Shown in pieces: positions 1-6,889 of a stretch of 18,517 bases of DNA. The first letter of the stretch is position 1; each line of letters opens with the position of its first letter. The position numbers and the translations under genes were made by a program. The notes beneath the pieces are model-generated. The model did no database searches. It was not told the origin of the DNA and saw nothing but the letters and a program-made list of their open reading frames with translations. The stretch lies in assembly GCF_000497445.1 (NCBI RefSeq), contig NZ_CM002285.1:9442221-9460737 (forward strand), written 5' to 3'. The stretch is from Streptomyces roseochromogenus subsp. oscitans DS 12.976 (GTDB taxonomy: Bacteria > Actinomycetota > Actinomycetes > Streptomycetales > Streptomycetaceae).

Positions 1-2
1 AC

Positions 3-525
3 GGCGGCGGCGAGGCGGCCGGTGCGCTGCCGAGGCCGGTGGCCTATGGCAGTGTGACGGCGCTGCCGCCGTGGCCGGCGCCCGCCGATGCTGCCGTGGG
101 GCCCGGTGGCGGGGCTGGCGATGGAGGGGACCGCGTATCACTTCCACTCCCATCTGGACGTGATCGTGGACGGCAGGCCGGTGCAGGTCCCGGCGAATCT
201 GGGTGTTGATCTGGCCGCGCGGAAGTGGTCGGAGCTGCACACGCACGACGCGAGCGGCGTCATCCACATCGAGGCCCCCGCCAAACGTCGGTACGTGCTG
301 GGGCAGTTGTTCAACGAGTGGGATGTGCGGCTGAATGCCCGGCAGGTGGGCGGGCTGAAGGCTGCCGGCGGAAAGCGCCTGGCGGCCTACGTGGACGGCA
401 AGCGCGTCAGCGGGAACCCGGCCGCGATCGAGCTGACCGCGCACCGGGAGATCGCGCTGGTCTACGGGGCTCCTGACATCAAGGTGAAGGTGCCGTCCTC
501 GTATGCCTTCTCACTCGGCGACTGA
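3..525 (+). pseudogene. Partial exported or anchored protein of unknown function, apparent frameshift
   Basis: I do not know a named function. The reading frame opens at the window edge, ends in TGA 523-525, and appears in two frames. From base 3 one frame reads GSVTALPPWPAPADAAV. After the G4 run at 98-101 the sense continues in the +1 frame as GPVAGLAMEGTAYHFHSHLDV. Removing one G joins them smoothly. The downstream part has HFHSHLDV, a HTHDASGVIHIEAP motif (about residues 50-65 counted from ATG 88) and a YVDGKRVSGNP segment. These are typical of actinobacterial extracytoplasmic proteins that normally have an N-terminal membrane anchor, which here would lie before the window. ATG 88 is the first start in the downstream frame but has no Shine-Dalgarno sequence, so I do not think it is the true start. 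The conserved His/Asp pairs could bind metal (inference). A hairpin follows the stop directly. Confidence 0.6.
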
Positions 526-554
526 GCCTCTCACCCCGGGTGGGGCGAAGAGGC
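526..554 (+). terminator. Stem-loop just after the stop codon at 525
   Basis: GCCTCT (526-531) pairs with AGAGGC (549-554), with an inner CCCC (534-537)/GGGG (542-545) stem. It begins at the base after the stop codon. It lacks a T-run, as is usual for high-G+C actinomycete terminators. Confidence 0.5.
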
Positions 555-882
555 GCAATCCCGCCCGGAACCCGTGTGGTTCGGTCTGGCTCAAGGAGGA
601 GCAGGAGAAGCTGTTCAGGGCCTACGTCAAAGGGCGCGCTTCCGTTTCCTCCGTCGGATTTTTCCGTCGGGGGTGTATCAGGGCGCGGCCTTGTGGCTCT
701 CCATGACAGAACGGCGACACCACGGGGGAAGCAACGGGGGTTGCCACGGGGAACGGGTCGGTCACGGTCACGGGGGGGCGACCGGCCGGCCTGGATCAGC
801 TTCGCCGGGCGCCCGGGGTCGACCGCTCCTGGCCCGTCGCTGTCGCTCGGCGGGAGTGCGGTGTGCGCCCCGGGCTCCTGGG
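555..882. other. Intergenic, no supported gene
   Basis: Between the terminator of the first gene and the convergent I36-like gene I see no reading frame with a ribosome site and plausible composition. The open frames here are Gly/Arg/His-rich, as expected from random G+C-rich DNA. A short direct repeat (CCGTCGG, near 651-672) surrounds a TTTTT run; I give it no function. Confidence 0.4.
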
Positions 883-1281
883 TCAGCCGCAGTCGGGTGT
901 GATCGAGGCGACGGGCGCGCCGGTCAGTTCCTTGTCGCCGGAGCCGGAGATCTCCTGCTCGGAGCCGGCGAAGTGCGGCTGGTCGTTGAGGCGGACGATG
1001 CAGCCGAAGGAGTCGGGGATCGGGTTGTGCGCCGAGAGCGGTTTGATCACGGGGTCGAGGGAGTCGGCCTCGGGGAAGTTGAAGCCGGTCTTGGTGACCT
1101 TGGCGTCGAGCCGGTAGAGGACCTGCCCGGTCTGGTGCGGTCTGCTGAAGAGGCAGAACTCGCCCTTGCGGCAGGCGTTCGACGCCTCGGAGGCGTCGGC
1201 GGAGGCGGCGGGTGCGGCGGTGGCCGTGAGGCCTATGACCGTCAGAGCGGCCAGGCCTATACGCAGGGCGCGGTGCGACAC
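883..1281 (-). CDS. Secreted peptidase inhibitor family I36-like protein
   Basis: Predicted 132-residue exported protein. I chose GTG at 1281 because AAGGAG lies about 6 bases upstream (1288-1293) and translation then begins with a classical signal peptide (MSHRALRIGLAALTVIGL..., Ala-rich cleavage region near ASADA, about residue 28-30). The longer frame to 1347 adds residues without a ribosome site. The mature part starts with a Cys-x5-Cys pattern (ACRKGEFCLF), followed by a beta-rich stretch and two more Cys, giving four that could form two disulfides. The CxxGxxCLF opening and ~100-residue mature size fit the beta/gamma-crystallin-like I36 family (Streptomyces metalloproteinase inhibitor SMPI). 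Actual inhibitory activity is inference. It converges with the gene at 3-525 and seems to be transcribed alone. Confidence 0.75.
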   Translation of the reverse strand: MSHRALRIGLAALTVIGLTATAAPAASADASEASNACRKGEFCLFSRPHQTGQVLYRLDAKVTKTGFNFPEADSLDPVIKPLSAHNPIPDSFGCIVRLNDQPHFAGSEQEISGSGDKELTGAPVASITPDCG

Positions 1282-1380
1282 GATAACTCCTTGAAAAGGA
1301 AACGAGGGAACAAAAAACTCAGCACGCGCCAACCTACCGAAGATCAATTAAGGGTCCCATGGGCCTTGACGGAATCAAGA

Positions 1381-1494
1381 TCACTTCCGGCCAGGGGCGG
1401 GCGGCGACGGCCACTCGGGCGGCTCCCACGGCGCCAGCATCTGGCAGCACGCCGGGCACGCCAACTCGGGGATACAGTGCGGTGCCCCGGCCGA
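1381..1494 (-). other. Cys-rich coding-like fragment, no start
   Basis: On the minus strand 37 codons are open between stops and read PHCIPELACPACCQML then a Pro-rich tail ending in TGA at 1381-1383. The CPACC cluster looks like a broken zinc-ribbon tail. No start codon or ribosome site precedes it and its 5' end overlaps the hairpin at 1479-1513, so I treat it as a relic or chance. Confidence 0.2.
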
Positions 1495-1513
1495 TCATGT
1501 CCGGGGGCACCGC
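1479..1513 (-). terminator. Hairpin terminator, copy 1 of a repeated element
   Basis: GCGGTGCCCCGG (1479-1490) pairs with CCGGGGGCACCGC (1501-1513), with one bulged G. It lies just downstream of the minus-strand gene at 1556-1883. The same arms plus right-hand flank recur at 2073-2107. Confidence 0.55.
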
Positions 1514-1555
1514 TTCAGGCCGCCGGCTCGCGAAGAGGCGAAGGGCGGGCCCCGC

Positions 1556-1883
1556 TCAGGCGGACCTGTCGAGGATGACCTCGTATCCGTGACGCCGGGG
1601 AAGCGCTCGCCGCGGCCGAGGTGGCGTGAGGTGGCGCTCGTGGCCTTCCATCAGGCTCGGGGCATGGAGGCGCCGGCAGTGGCTGCAGAGGTGCAACTCT
1701 CCTACGACATGGATGCCTTCGCCCTCGCAGAGGGCACCATCGCCCTCGCAGTGAGTGTGAGGCATTGCTTGTACGTCCTGCCGGTCGGTGGGTCTCGGAC
1801 GGCCAGATGTCTGCGGGCTGGAAGTCCGTCTCGCAGTTGTCCTCTCTGACTTCCACGAAGCCGTTGTTGAAGAAGTCGCTCAC
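1556..1883 (-). pseudogene. Small Cys/His-rich protein, apparent frameshift
   Basis: A well-placed ribosome site (GGAGG, 5 bases before GTG 1883) begins MSDFFNNGFVEVREDN, which reads like real protein for about 38 residues and then turns into Arg/Pro-rich noise. In the +1 frame from about 1765 the sense becomes MPHTHCEGDGALCEGEG, then ELHLCSHCRRLHAP, ending in a stop at 1556. The second part has at least four Cys and several His in a zinc-finger-like spacing (CxxC in LCSHC). I read this as one ~110-residue gene with a single extra base (or two missing) near 1765-1790. The alternative is two overlapping short genes, the second lacking a clear ribosome site. No family recognised; nucleic-acid or metal binding is a guess. 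A terminator hairpin follows at 1479-1513. Confidence 0.4.
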
Positions 1884-2072
1884 GCTGGCCTCCGGGTTCC
1901 CGCTTCGGTGTCCGTGGCTGTGTCCCTCCGTGCGGGCGGGTGCGTTTCATTCCGGGGGACGGTGCCTTTGACCGGCGGCGATGCGGCAGATCCCGGTACG
2001 GATCGGGGGCGCTGTGCGAGGGTTCTTCGGGCGGGTCGGCGTGGCTGGTGCCCGTGTCTGTCCGTGGGTATG

Positions 2073-2107
2073 GCGGTGCCCCGGAGGAACGAGGTCCGGG
2101 GCACCGC
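2073..2107 (-). terminator. Hairpin terminator, copy 2 of a repeated element
   Basis: Perfect 12-bp stem: GCGGTGCCCCGG (2073-2084) and CCGGGGCACCGC (2096-2107), loop 11 bases. The following bases (CTTGAGACCGCCGG) resemble the flank of copy 1 (CTTCAGGCCGCCGG). It lies downstream of the minus-strand relic at 2222-2374. Confidence 0.55.
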
Positions 2108-2142
2108 TTGAGACCGCCGGCCCACGGCGCAGGGGCCAGGAG

Positions 2143-2214
2143 CAACTGCAACAGCTGGCCGCTCTCGGCCTGGAATGGGCCGCTCGGTGGCCGCGCGCGG
2201 CGAGGGTGCGGTAG
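2143..2214 (+). pseudogene. Possible helicase-associated (HA) domain tail relic
   Basis: A plus-strand frame ending in TAG at 2212-2214 contains QLQQLAALGLEWA, which resembles the end of the HA repeat found in multiples at the C-terminus of actinobacterial helicase-like proteins (pattern LxxLxxLGLxW). The frame upstream is not protein-like and has no ribosome site, so this can only be a fragment. The match is short and could be chance. Confidence 0.25.
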
Positions 2215-2221
2215 ACGATCT

Positions 2222-2374
2222 GGGCGCTTTCTGCCCAGGTGGCAGAGGTGTGCCCCCGAGGGCGGTCAGGCGCTGACTCTGCGCTTGTGCCAGTCTTTGC
2301 CAGATGACGTGTTGACGGTGCCGTGTCGGTGGATACGAGTACGTCAGTGCGTTGGATACGGCCCTCGTTGTCAT
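2222..2374 (-). pseudogene. Relic of a helicase-associated-domain protein
   Basis: From ATG 2374 the minus strand reads MTTRAVSNALTY, then VIWQRLAQAQSQRLTALG and TPLPPGQKAP. This is the linker-plus-repeat style of Streptomyces helicase-associated-domain proteins. After about 50 residues the sense is lost. There is no DEAD/DEAH core, so it cannot be a helicase. It lies downstream of the disrupted HTH gene, on the same strand. The identification rests on recall of the family pattern. Confidence 0.3.
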
Positions 2375-2489
2375 CGTTGTCGCTCTCGCACGGGCAGGCG
2401 GCCCTATGACGTGGCCGGCAGCCTCGTATTGGCCCTGTACTGGGCGGGTACGGTCATGTTCGCACCGCCGGTGGTGACCGCTGCTGTCT

Positions 2490-2693
2490 TCATCGTGTGG
2501 TGTTCCCGGTCTGCTGTGCACGTGAGGCCTCCCAGGCTGCTTTCAGCGCCTGTTGGGTGGTGTGCAGCGCTATTGACCAGCTGGCGGGCTTGGTGATGGG
2601 CCTGGTGCCGGCTGCCACGGCGGAGGTCTGGGAGAGGCTGTAGCCGACCGCTGTGGCGAGCTGAGCGGCTGTCAGTCCTGCGTGCCATCTCAG
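2490..2693 (-). pseudogene. 3' part of an HTH gene split by an insertion
   Basis: This is the downstream half of the gene that starts at 5161. From the target duplication the frame reads LRWHAGLTAAQLATAVGY then SLSQTSAVAAGTRPI and ends in TGA (2490-2492). LTAAQLATAVGYSLSQTSAVAAG is a second helix-turn-helix-like unit, followed by an amphipathic C-terminal helix (ALKAAWEASRAQQ). Joined to codons 1-78 at 5161-4928 it gives an uninterrupted 145-residue protein with two HTH units, the normal layout of this Streptomyces family. By itself this piece has no start or ribosome site and is presumably not expressed. Confidence 0.7.
2689..2693. repeat. Left target-site duplication CTCAG
   Basis: Identical to 4923-4927. 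Collapsing the two copies restores the HTH reading frame exactly (codons Leu-Arg-Trp). Confidence 0.7.
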
Positions 2694-2802
2694 AAGCCGT
2701 CTTTCCGGGAGTGGCGGGTGTGTTCCTGCTGGTGAGGCATAGGGCTGTGGCGTCGGCGGCAGAGACGAAGTGTCATGTCGTCTCTGCGGTGGAGGTGTCG
2801 GG

Positions 2803-3287
2803 ATGCCGTCTGTGATGGGGGTGTTGGAGGAGCGCGAGCGTGCCGCTCGGCAGCGAATGGAAGCTCTTCAGGCCGAGCTGTGCGAGGCGGAAGCCGTGTG
2901 GGAGCGGTTCGTGATCGCCCGGGAGACGGTCGGACTGGTCCTGGCTGAGGCACGCGGAGGTGATGAGCGTCCGCCGGTCGTGGCGGCAGGCGAGCGGCCG
3001 GTGCGGCTGTGCCGGGTTCGGTCGTGCCGGCGTGGAGGGACGGCCTCGATACTGGTGTGCTGGCACCGGACTACCGCCGACTCGTGGATGTCCTGGCCGG
3101 TGGGAGTGGGTCGGGCGGGGCGGCGATGGACTGTCGGCAACTGGCCGTGGCGCTCGGGCTGGAGGCGGTTCCCGCGAAGGTCGAGGGGGTGCGGTCGAAG
3201 GCGAAGCGCCTGGTCGCGCGGGGCTGGCTGGCCGAGGAACGCCCGGGGGCGTTCAGCCCGGTCGCCGGGCGGGTCGGTGGCTCGTAG
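2803..3287 (+). pseudogene. Coiled-coil plus winged-helix-like protein, frameshifted
   Basis: ATG 2803 follows GGAGG by 7 bases. Residues 1-60 form a charged helical segment (VLEERERAARQRMEALQAELCEAEAVW in overall character). After about base 2995-3008 the sense moves to another frame: VPGSVVPAWRDGLDTGVLAP, then MDCRQLAVALGLEAVPAKVEG and RSKAKRLVARGWLAEE, ending in TAG 3285-3287. A one-base deletion explains the switch; the repaired protein would be about 161 residues. The C-terminal part looks like a small DNA-binding helical domain. I recall this family near transposable elements in Streptomyces but do not know its function. Its position inside an insertion with defined ends supports an element-borne gene. 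The SMI1 gene follows after 57 bases on the same strand. Confidence 0.6.
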
Positions 3288-3344
3288 GCTACCGGGGCGG
3301 GGGTCCCGGCCGGGACGCCGGAATCTGGGGAAAGGGGCTTGGTG

Positions 3345-3866
3345 GTGGCAACGCTTTCGGAGGTCAAAGCCCTGTTGGGTGAGCCCCGGTTCAACTGGTC
3401 GGATTCGACGCCTTGGGTCGAAATGGAGCGGGAGCTCGGCATCGAGTTCCCTGCGGACTTCCGTGAGATTGTGAACGCCTACGGCTCGATCCAGATCAAC
3501 GGGCAGCTGTACCTGGAGCACCCCGCCGGCCATCTCCTGCACAGCCTGGGAGAGACCATCAGGGGGAATCTTGAGATGTGGCGGGAGGAGGACATGGCGG
3601 AGTTCCTGCCCAGTCCGGCTGGGGCGAACCCCGGTGAGTTGATGCCGGTGGCGTCGGCCACGACGGGAGAGTGGGTTTTCCTTCGTGTTCCAGATGGACC
3701 CTCGTCGCCTTGGCGCGTCCTGGTCCAGGAACTTGACAGTCCGGCCTGGACTCTTCATGAGATGACGTTCAGTGAATGGTTGCTGGCATATCTCAGGGGT
3801 GAGGACGTGACGGTGTGTTCTCGCAACTTCGCGCCTGACCGCCCGTTCTACGAACCCCTGTCCTGA
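3345..3866 (+). CDS. SMI1/KNR4 (SUKH-type) family protein
   Basis: Predicted cytoplasmic protein of about 173 residues. Family hallmarks are W.EMERELGIEFPADFREIVNAYG near residues 25-48 (the conserved helix and G of SMI1/KNR4) and the mid-protein GEWVFLRV and WRVLVQE strands. Start choice: AAAGGGG (3331-3337) is 7 bases before GTG 3345; GTG 3342 and TTG 3339 are also in frame. SUKH proteins are known as immunity proteins for polymorphic toxins. No toxin gene lies next to it, so it is an orphan immunity-type gene or has another role (inference). It is the only intact gene inside the 2229-bp insertion. Its TGA (3864-3866) lies two bases from the stop of the convergent transposase. Confidence 0.8.
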   Translation: MATLSEVKALLGEPRFNWSDSTPWVEMERELGIEFPADFREIVNAYGSIQINGQLYLEHPAGHLLHSLGETIRGNLEMWREEDMAEFLPSPAGANPGELMPVASATTGEWVFLRVPDGPSSPWRVLVQELDSPAWTLHEMTFSEWLLAYLRGEDVTVCSRNFAPDRPFYEPLS

Positions 3867-3867
3867 A

Positions 3868-4652
3868 TCAGCATGGTCGCTTGGCGAGTCGGCGGCTCAT
3901 GACCATGGCCATCGACCAGCGGATCATCGCTTCCGAGCTGTCGGTGCGGCCCTCGTAGTCGCGGGCGAGGCGGCGTGAGTGCATCAGCCACGCAAACGTC
4001 CTTTCGACCAGCCACCTCTTGGGCAGCACGGTGAACCCGATGGTGTTGCTGGTGCGTTTGACTACGGTCAGCGCGACGCTCAGGATGTCGCGGGCCGAAG
4101 TCGACCAGGCGTCCTGTGTAACCGCCGTCGGCCCACACCAGCGTGATGCGCCAGTGCCGTTGATGCAGTTGGGTCAGCAGTGTCCGCCCTGCCTCGCGGT
4201 CGGTGACCGAGGCGGCGGTGACCAGCACGGTCAGCAGTAAGCCGAGGGTGTCCACCACGATGTGCCGCTTGCGCCCGTTGACGTTCTTCCCGCCGTCAAA
4301 GCCCCGGCTCGCAGCCGGCACCGACGCTGCCCCCTTCACCGACTGCGCGTCGATGATGCCCGCGGTCGGCTCCGGATCCCGGCCGGCGGCCTCGTCGACT
4401 CGGTCCCGCAGCCGGTCGTGGAACTCGGCGACCATGCCTTTGTTCCTCCAGCGCCGGAAGAACGCGTAGACGCGCTCCTATGCGGGAAAGTCCGCGGGCA
4501 TTGCCCGCCAGGTGATGCCGCCGGCGACCAGGTAGCGCACCGCGTCCACCATCTGCCGGTGGCAATAGCCCTCCGGCTGACCGGCCCCTGCCCTCCAGCC
4601 AGGCGGGCACGGGCATCGCGTCGCGCACGACCGCCCACTCCGCGTCGCTCAT
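3868..4652 (-). pseudogene. IS5-family transposase, inactivated by three lesions
   Basis: DDE transposase of the IS5 type common in Streptomyces. From ATG 4652 it reads MSDAEWAVVRDAMPVPAWLE. An extra base near 4583 shifts the frame. The original frame resumes and meets a TAG at 4478-4480 where Trp is expected (PA-stop-ERVYAFFRRW). The sense then runs VAEFHDRLRD, IIDAQSVKGAASVPA (first Asp), VWADGGYTGRLVDF (second Asp). An extra G near 4101-4103 shifts it again into LSVALTVVKRT, WLVERTFAWL (Glu) and MSRRLAKRPC, with TGA at 3868-3870. All DDE residues are still encoded, so decay is recent, but the enzyme cannot be made. I could not find clear terminal repeats for it. Confidence 0.8.
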
Positions 4653-4861
4653 GTCGGACGGATACCTCCGCCGTCTGTATGGCCGGTCCCCGGCGTTCCC
4701 GAACCGATGAGCGAGGCAATCACACTCACGTGCAGCCGAGTTGGAGCCAGTCGGCGCGAGGGCGTACAACTGCGGCATCAGGGCCTCCTGGCGTGCTCAT
4801 GGTCTTCGACAAACCCGAGCTGCACCAGGGGCCCTGCCTTCATGCACGGGACACCACAAGA

Positions 4862-5161
4862 TCACCCGACCGAGTCGCCACAGTCGAACCGATGCTCACC
4901 AAGATCGGTACGACAACGGCTTCTCAGTTCGTTCAGTGTGGGGGCCTGGCTGAGGGGGGCGAGGGCGGTGGTGGGTACGTCGAGGGCTTGGGCGAGCTGG
5001 ACGAGGCGGGCGGGTGAGGGGCTGGAGCCGCCTCGGGAGTAACTGCGTACCGCGGAGTGCGGGATGCCGGATCGCACCGATATCTGGTGCAGTGTCCATC
5101 CCTGTGCGCGGCATGCCGCGCGGAATTTGTCGGTGTCCCAGGTGGCCAGTGTTGTCCTCAC
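4862..5161 (-). pseudogene. 5' part of an HTH (XRE-like) gene split by an insertion
   Basis: From GTG 5161 it reads MRTTLATWDTDKFRAACRAQ, then GWTLHQISVRSGIPHSAVRSY (helix-turn-helix, about residues 21-41), SPSPARLVQLAQALDVPTTALAPL and PTLNEL. At codon 79 the sequence enters the CTCAG duplication and then the insertion. The frame runs a further ~20 meaningless codons to a stop at 4862. The downstream half of the gene is at 2490-2693. The intact protein would be a cytoplasmic DNA-binding regulator of 145 residues with two HTH units. The start has no strong ribosome site; the divergent plus-strand gene begins at 5446. A truncated single-HTH protein could still be made. Confidence 0.7.
4923..4927. 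repeat. Right target-site duplication CTCAG
   Basis: Second copy of 2689-2693, directly outside the right inverted end (ACGGCTT, 4916-4922). Confidence 0.7.
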
Positions 5162-5445
5162 GGGGACATGGTGTCAGCCGTGCCCCGGAGCGTCCGGCTG
5201 TCCCGGCGTCCGCCGCTACCGCGACGGCTGTGGCCCGGGTGGCCGCTCGCGTCGACGGGCATCACGCGTTCACCCCGGCCGTGTACGGCGCGGTTCCTGG
5301 CGTGCCTGTAGATCATCCGATCGTGTGTGGATCGGGTGGTTTCCTCATGCCCTCCGGGGACGGTGGCGCGAGGATGCCGCTCCGTACCGGGAAAACGGCT
5401 TCCTCGGCAGCGGATGCGCCGTGGGGGCCAGGAGGAAGGAGTCTC

Positions 5446-5694
5446 ATGTCTCAGGAATGGACGCGTCGTGTCGCGGCGGTGACCGCGTCGGCTGCTCTGC
5501 TGTCCGGGGCTGCTGTGGTGGCCGCGGGTGCGGCCAGTGCCGCGCCGGCCCCTCACCACGGTGTACCGGTGGCGCACCGTCACGTGGTCGTTGGTGATCA
5601 CGGCAAGCACGAGGGGGAGAAGGCTGAGGGGGATCACGGCCGGCATCTGCACCGTGGCGGGGACGAGGGCGTCGGCAAGAAGCAGGGTCGCTGA
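5446..5694 (+). CDS. Small secreted His-rich protein
   Basis: 82 residues from ATG 5446, preceded by an excellent ribosome site (AGGAGGAAGGAG, 5430-5441). Residues 1-33 are a typical Sec signal peptide (basic start, hydrophobic Ala/Val core, AxA near ASAAPA). The mature ~49 residues are very hydrophilic and contain about ten His along with many Asp/Glu/Lys and Gly (HHGVPVAHRHVVVGDHGKH). This composition suggests metal binding or a disordered wall-associated peptide, but no family is recognised. It stands alone; a large hairpin at 5798-5877 follows. Confidence 0.7.
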   Translation: MSQEWTRRVAAVTASAALLSGAAVVAAGAASAAPAPHHGVPVAHRHVVVGDHGKHEGEKAEGDHGRHLHRGGDEGVGKKQGR

Positions 5695-5797
5695 GACGCC
5701 GGGCATAAGGGGTGGCAGCGCTGGGACGCCGTGGCTCCCGGTGGGGTGAGGTGAGTCCTGTCGGTCCGCTCGTGTCTTCTCGGGCGGGCCCCGCGCC

Positions 5798-5877
5798 GTA
5801 ACCCGGCGGGGAGAAGCCCCCGGTGACCGCTCTGCGTCAGCGGCCACCAGGGGCTTCGTGGTGGCCGCCCGGGTTAC
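5798..5877. terminator. Large bidirectional hairpin between convergent genes
   Basis: An inner stem pairs 5813-5831 with 5839-5857 (17 of 19 positions; starts GAAGCCCC, ends GGGGCTTC). An outer 9-bp stem GTAACCCGG (5798-5806) pairs with CCGGGTTAC (5869-5877). It lies between the His-rich gene (plus) and the response regulator (minus), so it can stop both transcripts. Confidence 0.65.
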
Positions 5878-5955
5878 GTCTGTCCTGGGCCCCACGGTGG
5901 ATGACTTCCTGTCAGGCGCGGGGAGCGATGGGTCCGGTCCTGCTCGGGGGGCTGG

Positions 5956-6496
5956 TCATACCCAGCCCTCGTCCCGCGATATCCGTATGGCGTCGATCCG
6001 GTTGCGGGTGCTGGTCTTGCGGGTGATGGAGGCCATGTAGTTGCGGACGGTGCCGTGGGACAGGTGCAGGCTGCCGGCGATCTCGGGGAGGGACGCGCCG
6101 TCGGCCGCGAGTGAGAGGACGCTCAGTTCGCGTCTGGTCAGGGGCGTCTGGGCTGCTTTGAGGAAACCGTGGCCGAGCGAGGCGTCGATGAAACGTTCCC
6201 TCGCGGCGGCGCTGCGGATCGCCCGTACCAGTCGGTCCGGGGCGCCGGCTTTGTCGACGAAGCTGAGGGCTCCCGCTTCGGCGGCCCGTTTGAGCTGGCC
6301 GGACCGGTCGGCCTGCGCCAGCACCACCAGCGCGGGCGAGGTCTGCGGCGCACACGTCGGGGGATAAGGACCGGGCCCGTGCAGCAGCGCCATGCCAGGG
6401 TGTGTCGTGCACGTCGAAGCCCGGCTCCTGGCGCAGCCACTGCGCCAGGACCGATCGCACCAGACACGCGTCGTGCACCAGAAGTACCCGGATCAC
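5956..6496 (-). pseudogene. LuxR-type response regulator, receiver interrupted
   Basis: NarL/FixJ-like regulator. GTG 6496 starts VIRVLLVHDACLVRSVLAQW (receiver strand 1 and helix 1) and the frame continues to SLSPDVCAAD. The remaining sense is in another frame: SPALVVLAQADRSGQLKRAAEAG and SFVDKAGAPDRLVRAIRSAA, then the LuxR HTH, PLTRRELSVLSLAADGAS followed by LPEIAGSLHLSHGTVRNY, ending at 5956. The piece between receiver strands 3 and 4, roughly 20-30 residues by comparison with the fold, is missing together with a frame change. I therefore infer an internal deletion not divisible by three. The C-terminal HTH alone could be made from an internal start. No sensor kinase is adjacent. The ribosome site before 6496 (GCAGGGG) is weak. 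Confidence 0.65.
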
Positions 6497-6707
6497 TCGC
6501 CCCTGCCTTTCGGTCTGATGTCGTTGGTCGGAGATGATCAAGGATGTCGGATCCGGCTGGGGGAAGTGTAAATCTGCGACGAGCGTCTGTTTCGGCGCGT
6601 GGGCACTCGCGGCACCGTACGGCGGCGGGGCGTTGTCGCCCCGGCGTGTGCGGCTGATGGCGGAGTCCTTGCGGGTGACCGGATGCCCGTGACCGGCCCT
6701 GAGCTGT

Positions 6708-6744
6708 GCTGTGACCGATCGGGCCTGTCTCGGTCGGTCACAGC
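6708..6744. promoter_or_regulatory. Perfect 11-bp inverted repeat, possible operator
   Basis: GCTGTGACCGA (6708-6718) and TCGGTCACAGC (6734-6744), spacer 15 bases. It could be an operator or an RNA hairpin; no bound regulator is known. Confidence 0.3.
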
Positions 6745-6855
6745 CGGCAGCCAGATCGGCCACCGCCGCGGTGGCCGGCACCCATGACCGGTCGCCGTGC
6801 CCCGCGCGGGACACGGGGCGGGCGGACCAGGGGAGCCGTACAGGCGGCTCCTGAC

Positions 6856-6889
6856 GGCGTGCCGGGGTGCTGGGACACCCCGGCACGCC
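6856..6889. terminator. Strong 14-bp hairpin
   Basis: GGCGTGCCGGGGTG (6856-6869) pairs perfectly with CACCCCGGCACGCC (6876-6889), loop CTGGGA. It lies about 220 bp downstream of the minus-strand SGNH hydrolase stop, which it may terminate. Confidence 0.5.

Larger units (their letters stand above)
2694..4922. mobile_element. 2229-bp insertion with short inverted ends, family unassigned
   Basis: The boundaries come from reconstructing the interrupted HTH gene. The left end begins AAGCCGTC and the right end finishes GACAACGGCTT, so the inverted ends share AAGCCGT. CTCAG flanks both sides. Inside are a frameshifted DNA-binding-like gene (2803-3287), an intact SMI1/KNR4 gene (3345-3866) and a dead IS5-type transposase on the other strand (3868-4652). 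I see no functional transposase that obviously belongs to these ends. The IS5 copy may be the original transposase or a later passenger. 4653-4922 holds no gene I can support. The family is left open. Confidence 0.6.

Noticed and set aside
574..1578. 334-residue open frame on the plus strand
   Set aside because: Gly/Arg-rich, antisense to the I36-like gene with its signal peptide and ribosome site; no start signal of its own.
1880..2521. 213-residue minus-strand frame as a complete gene
   Set aside because: Only a ~50-residue helicase-associated-like segment makes sense; the remainder is low-quality Pro/Arg sequence crossing a terminator hairpin.
2404..2688. 94-residue minus-strand frame starting MARRTDSRSARHSGR
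   Set aside because: The neighbouring frame of the same strand encodes the second HTH unit of the split regulator and joins perfectly with its 5' half.
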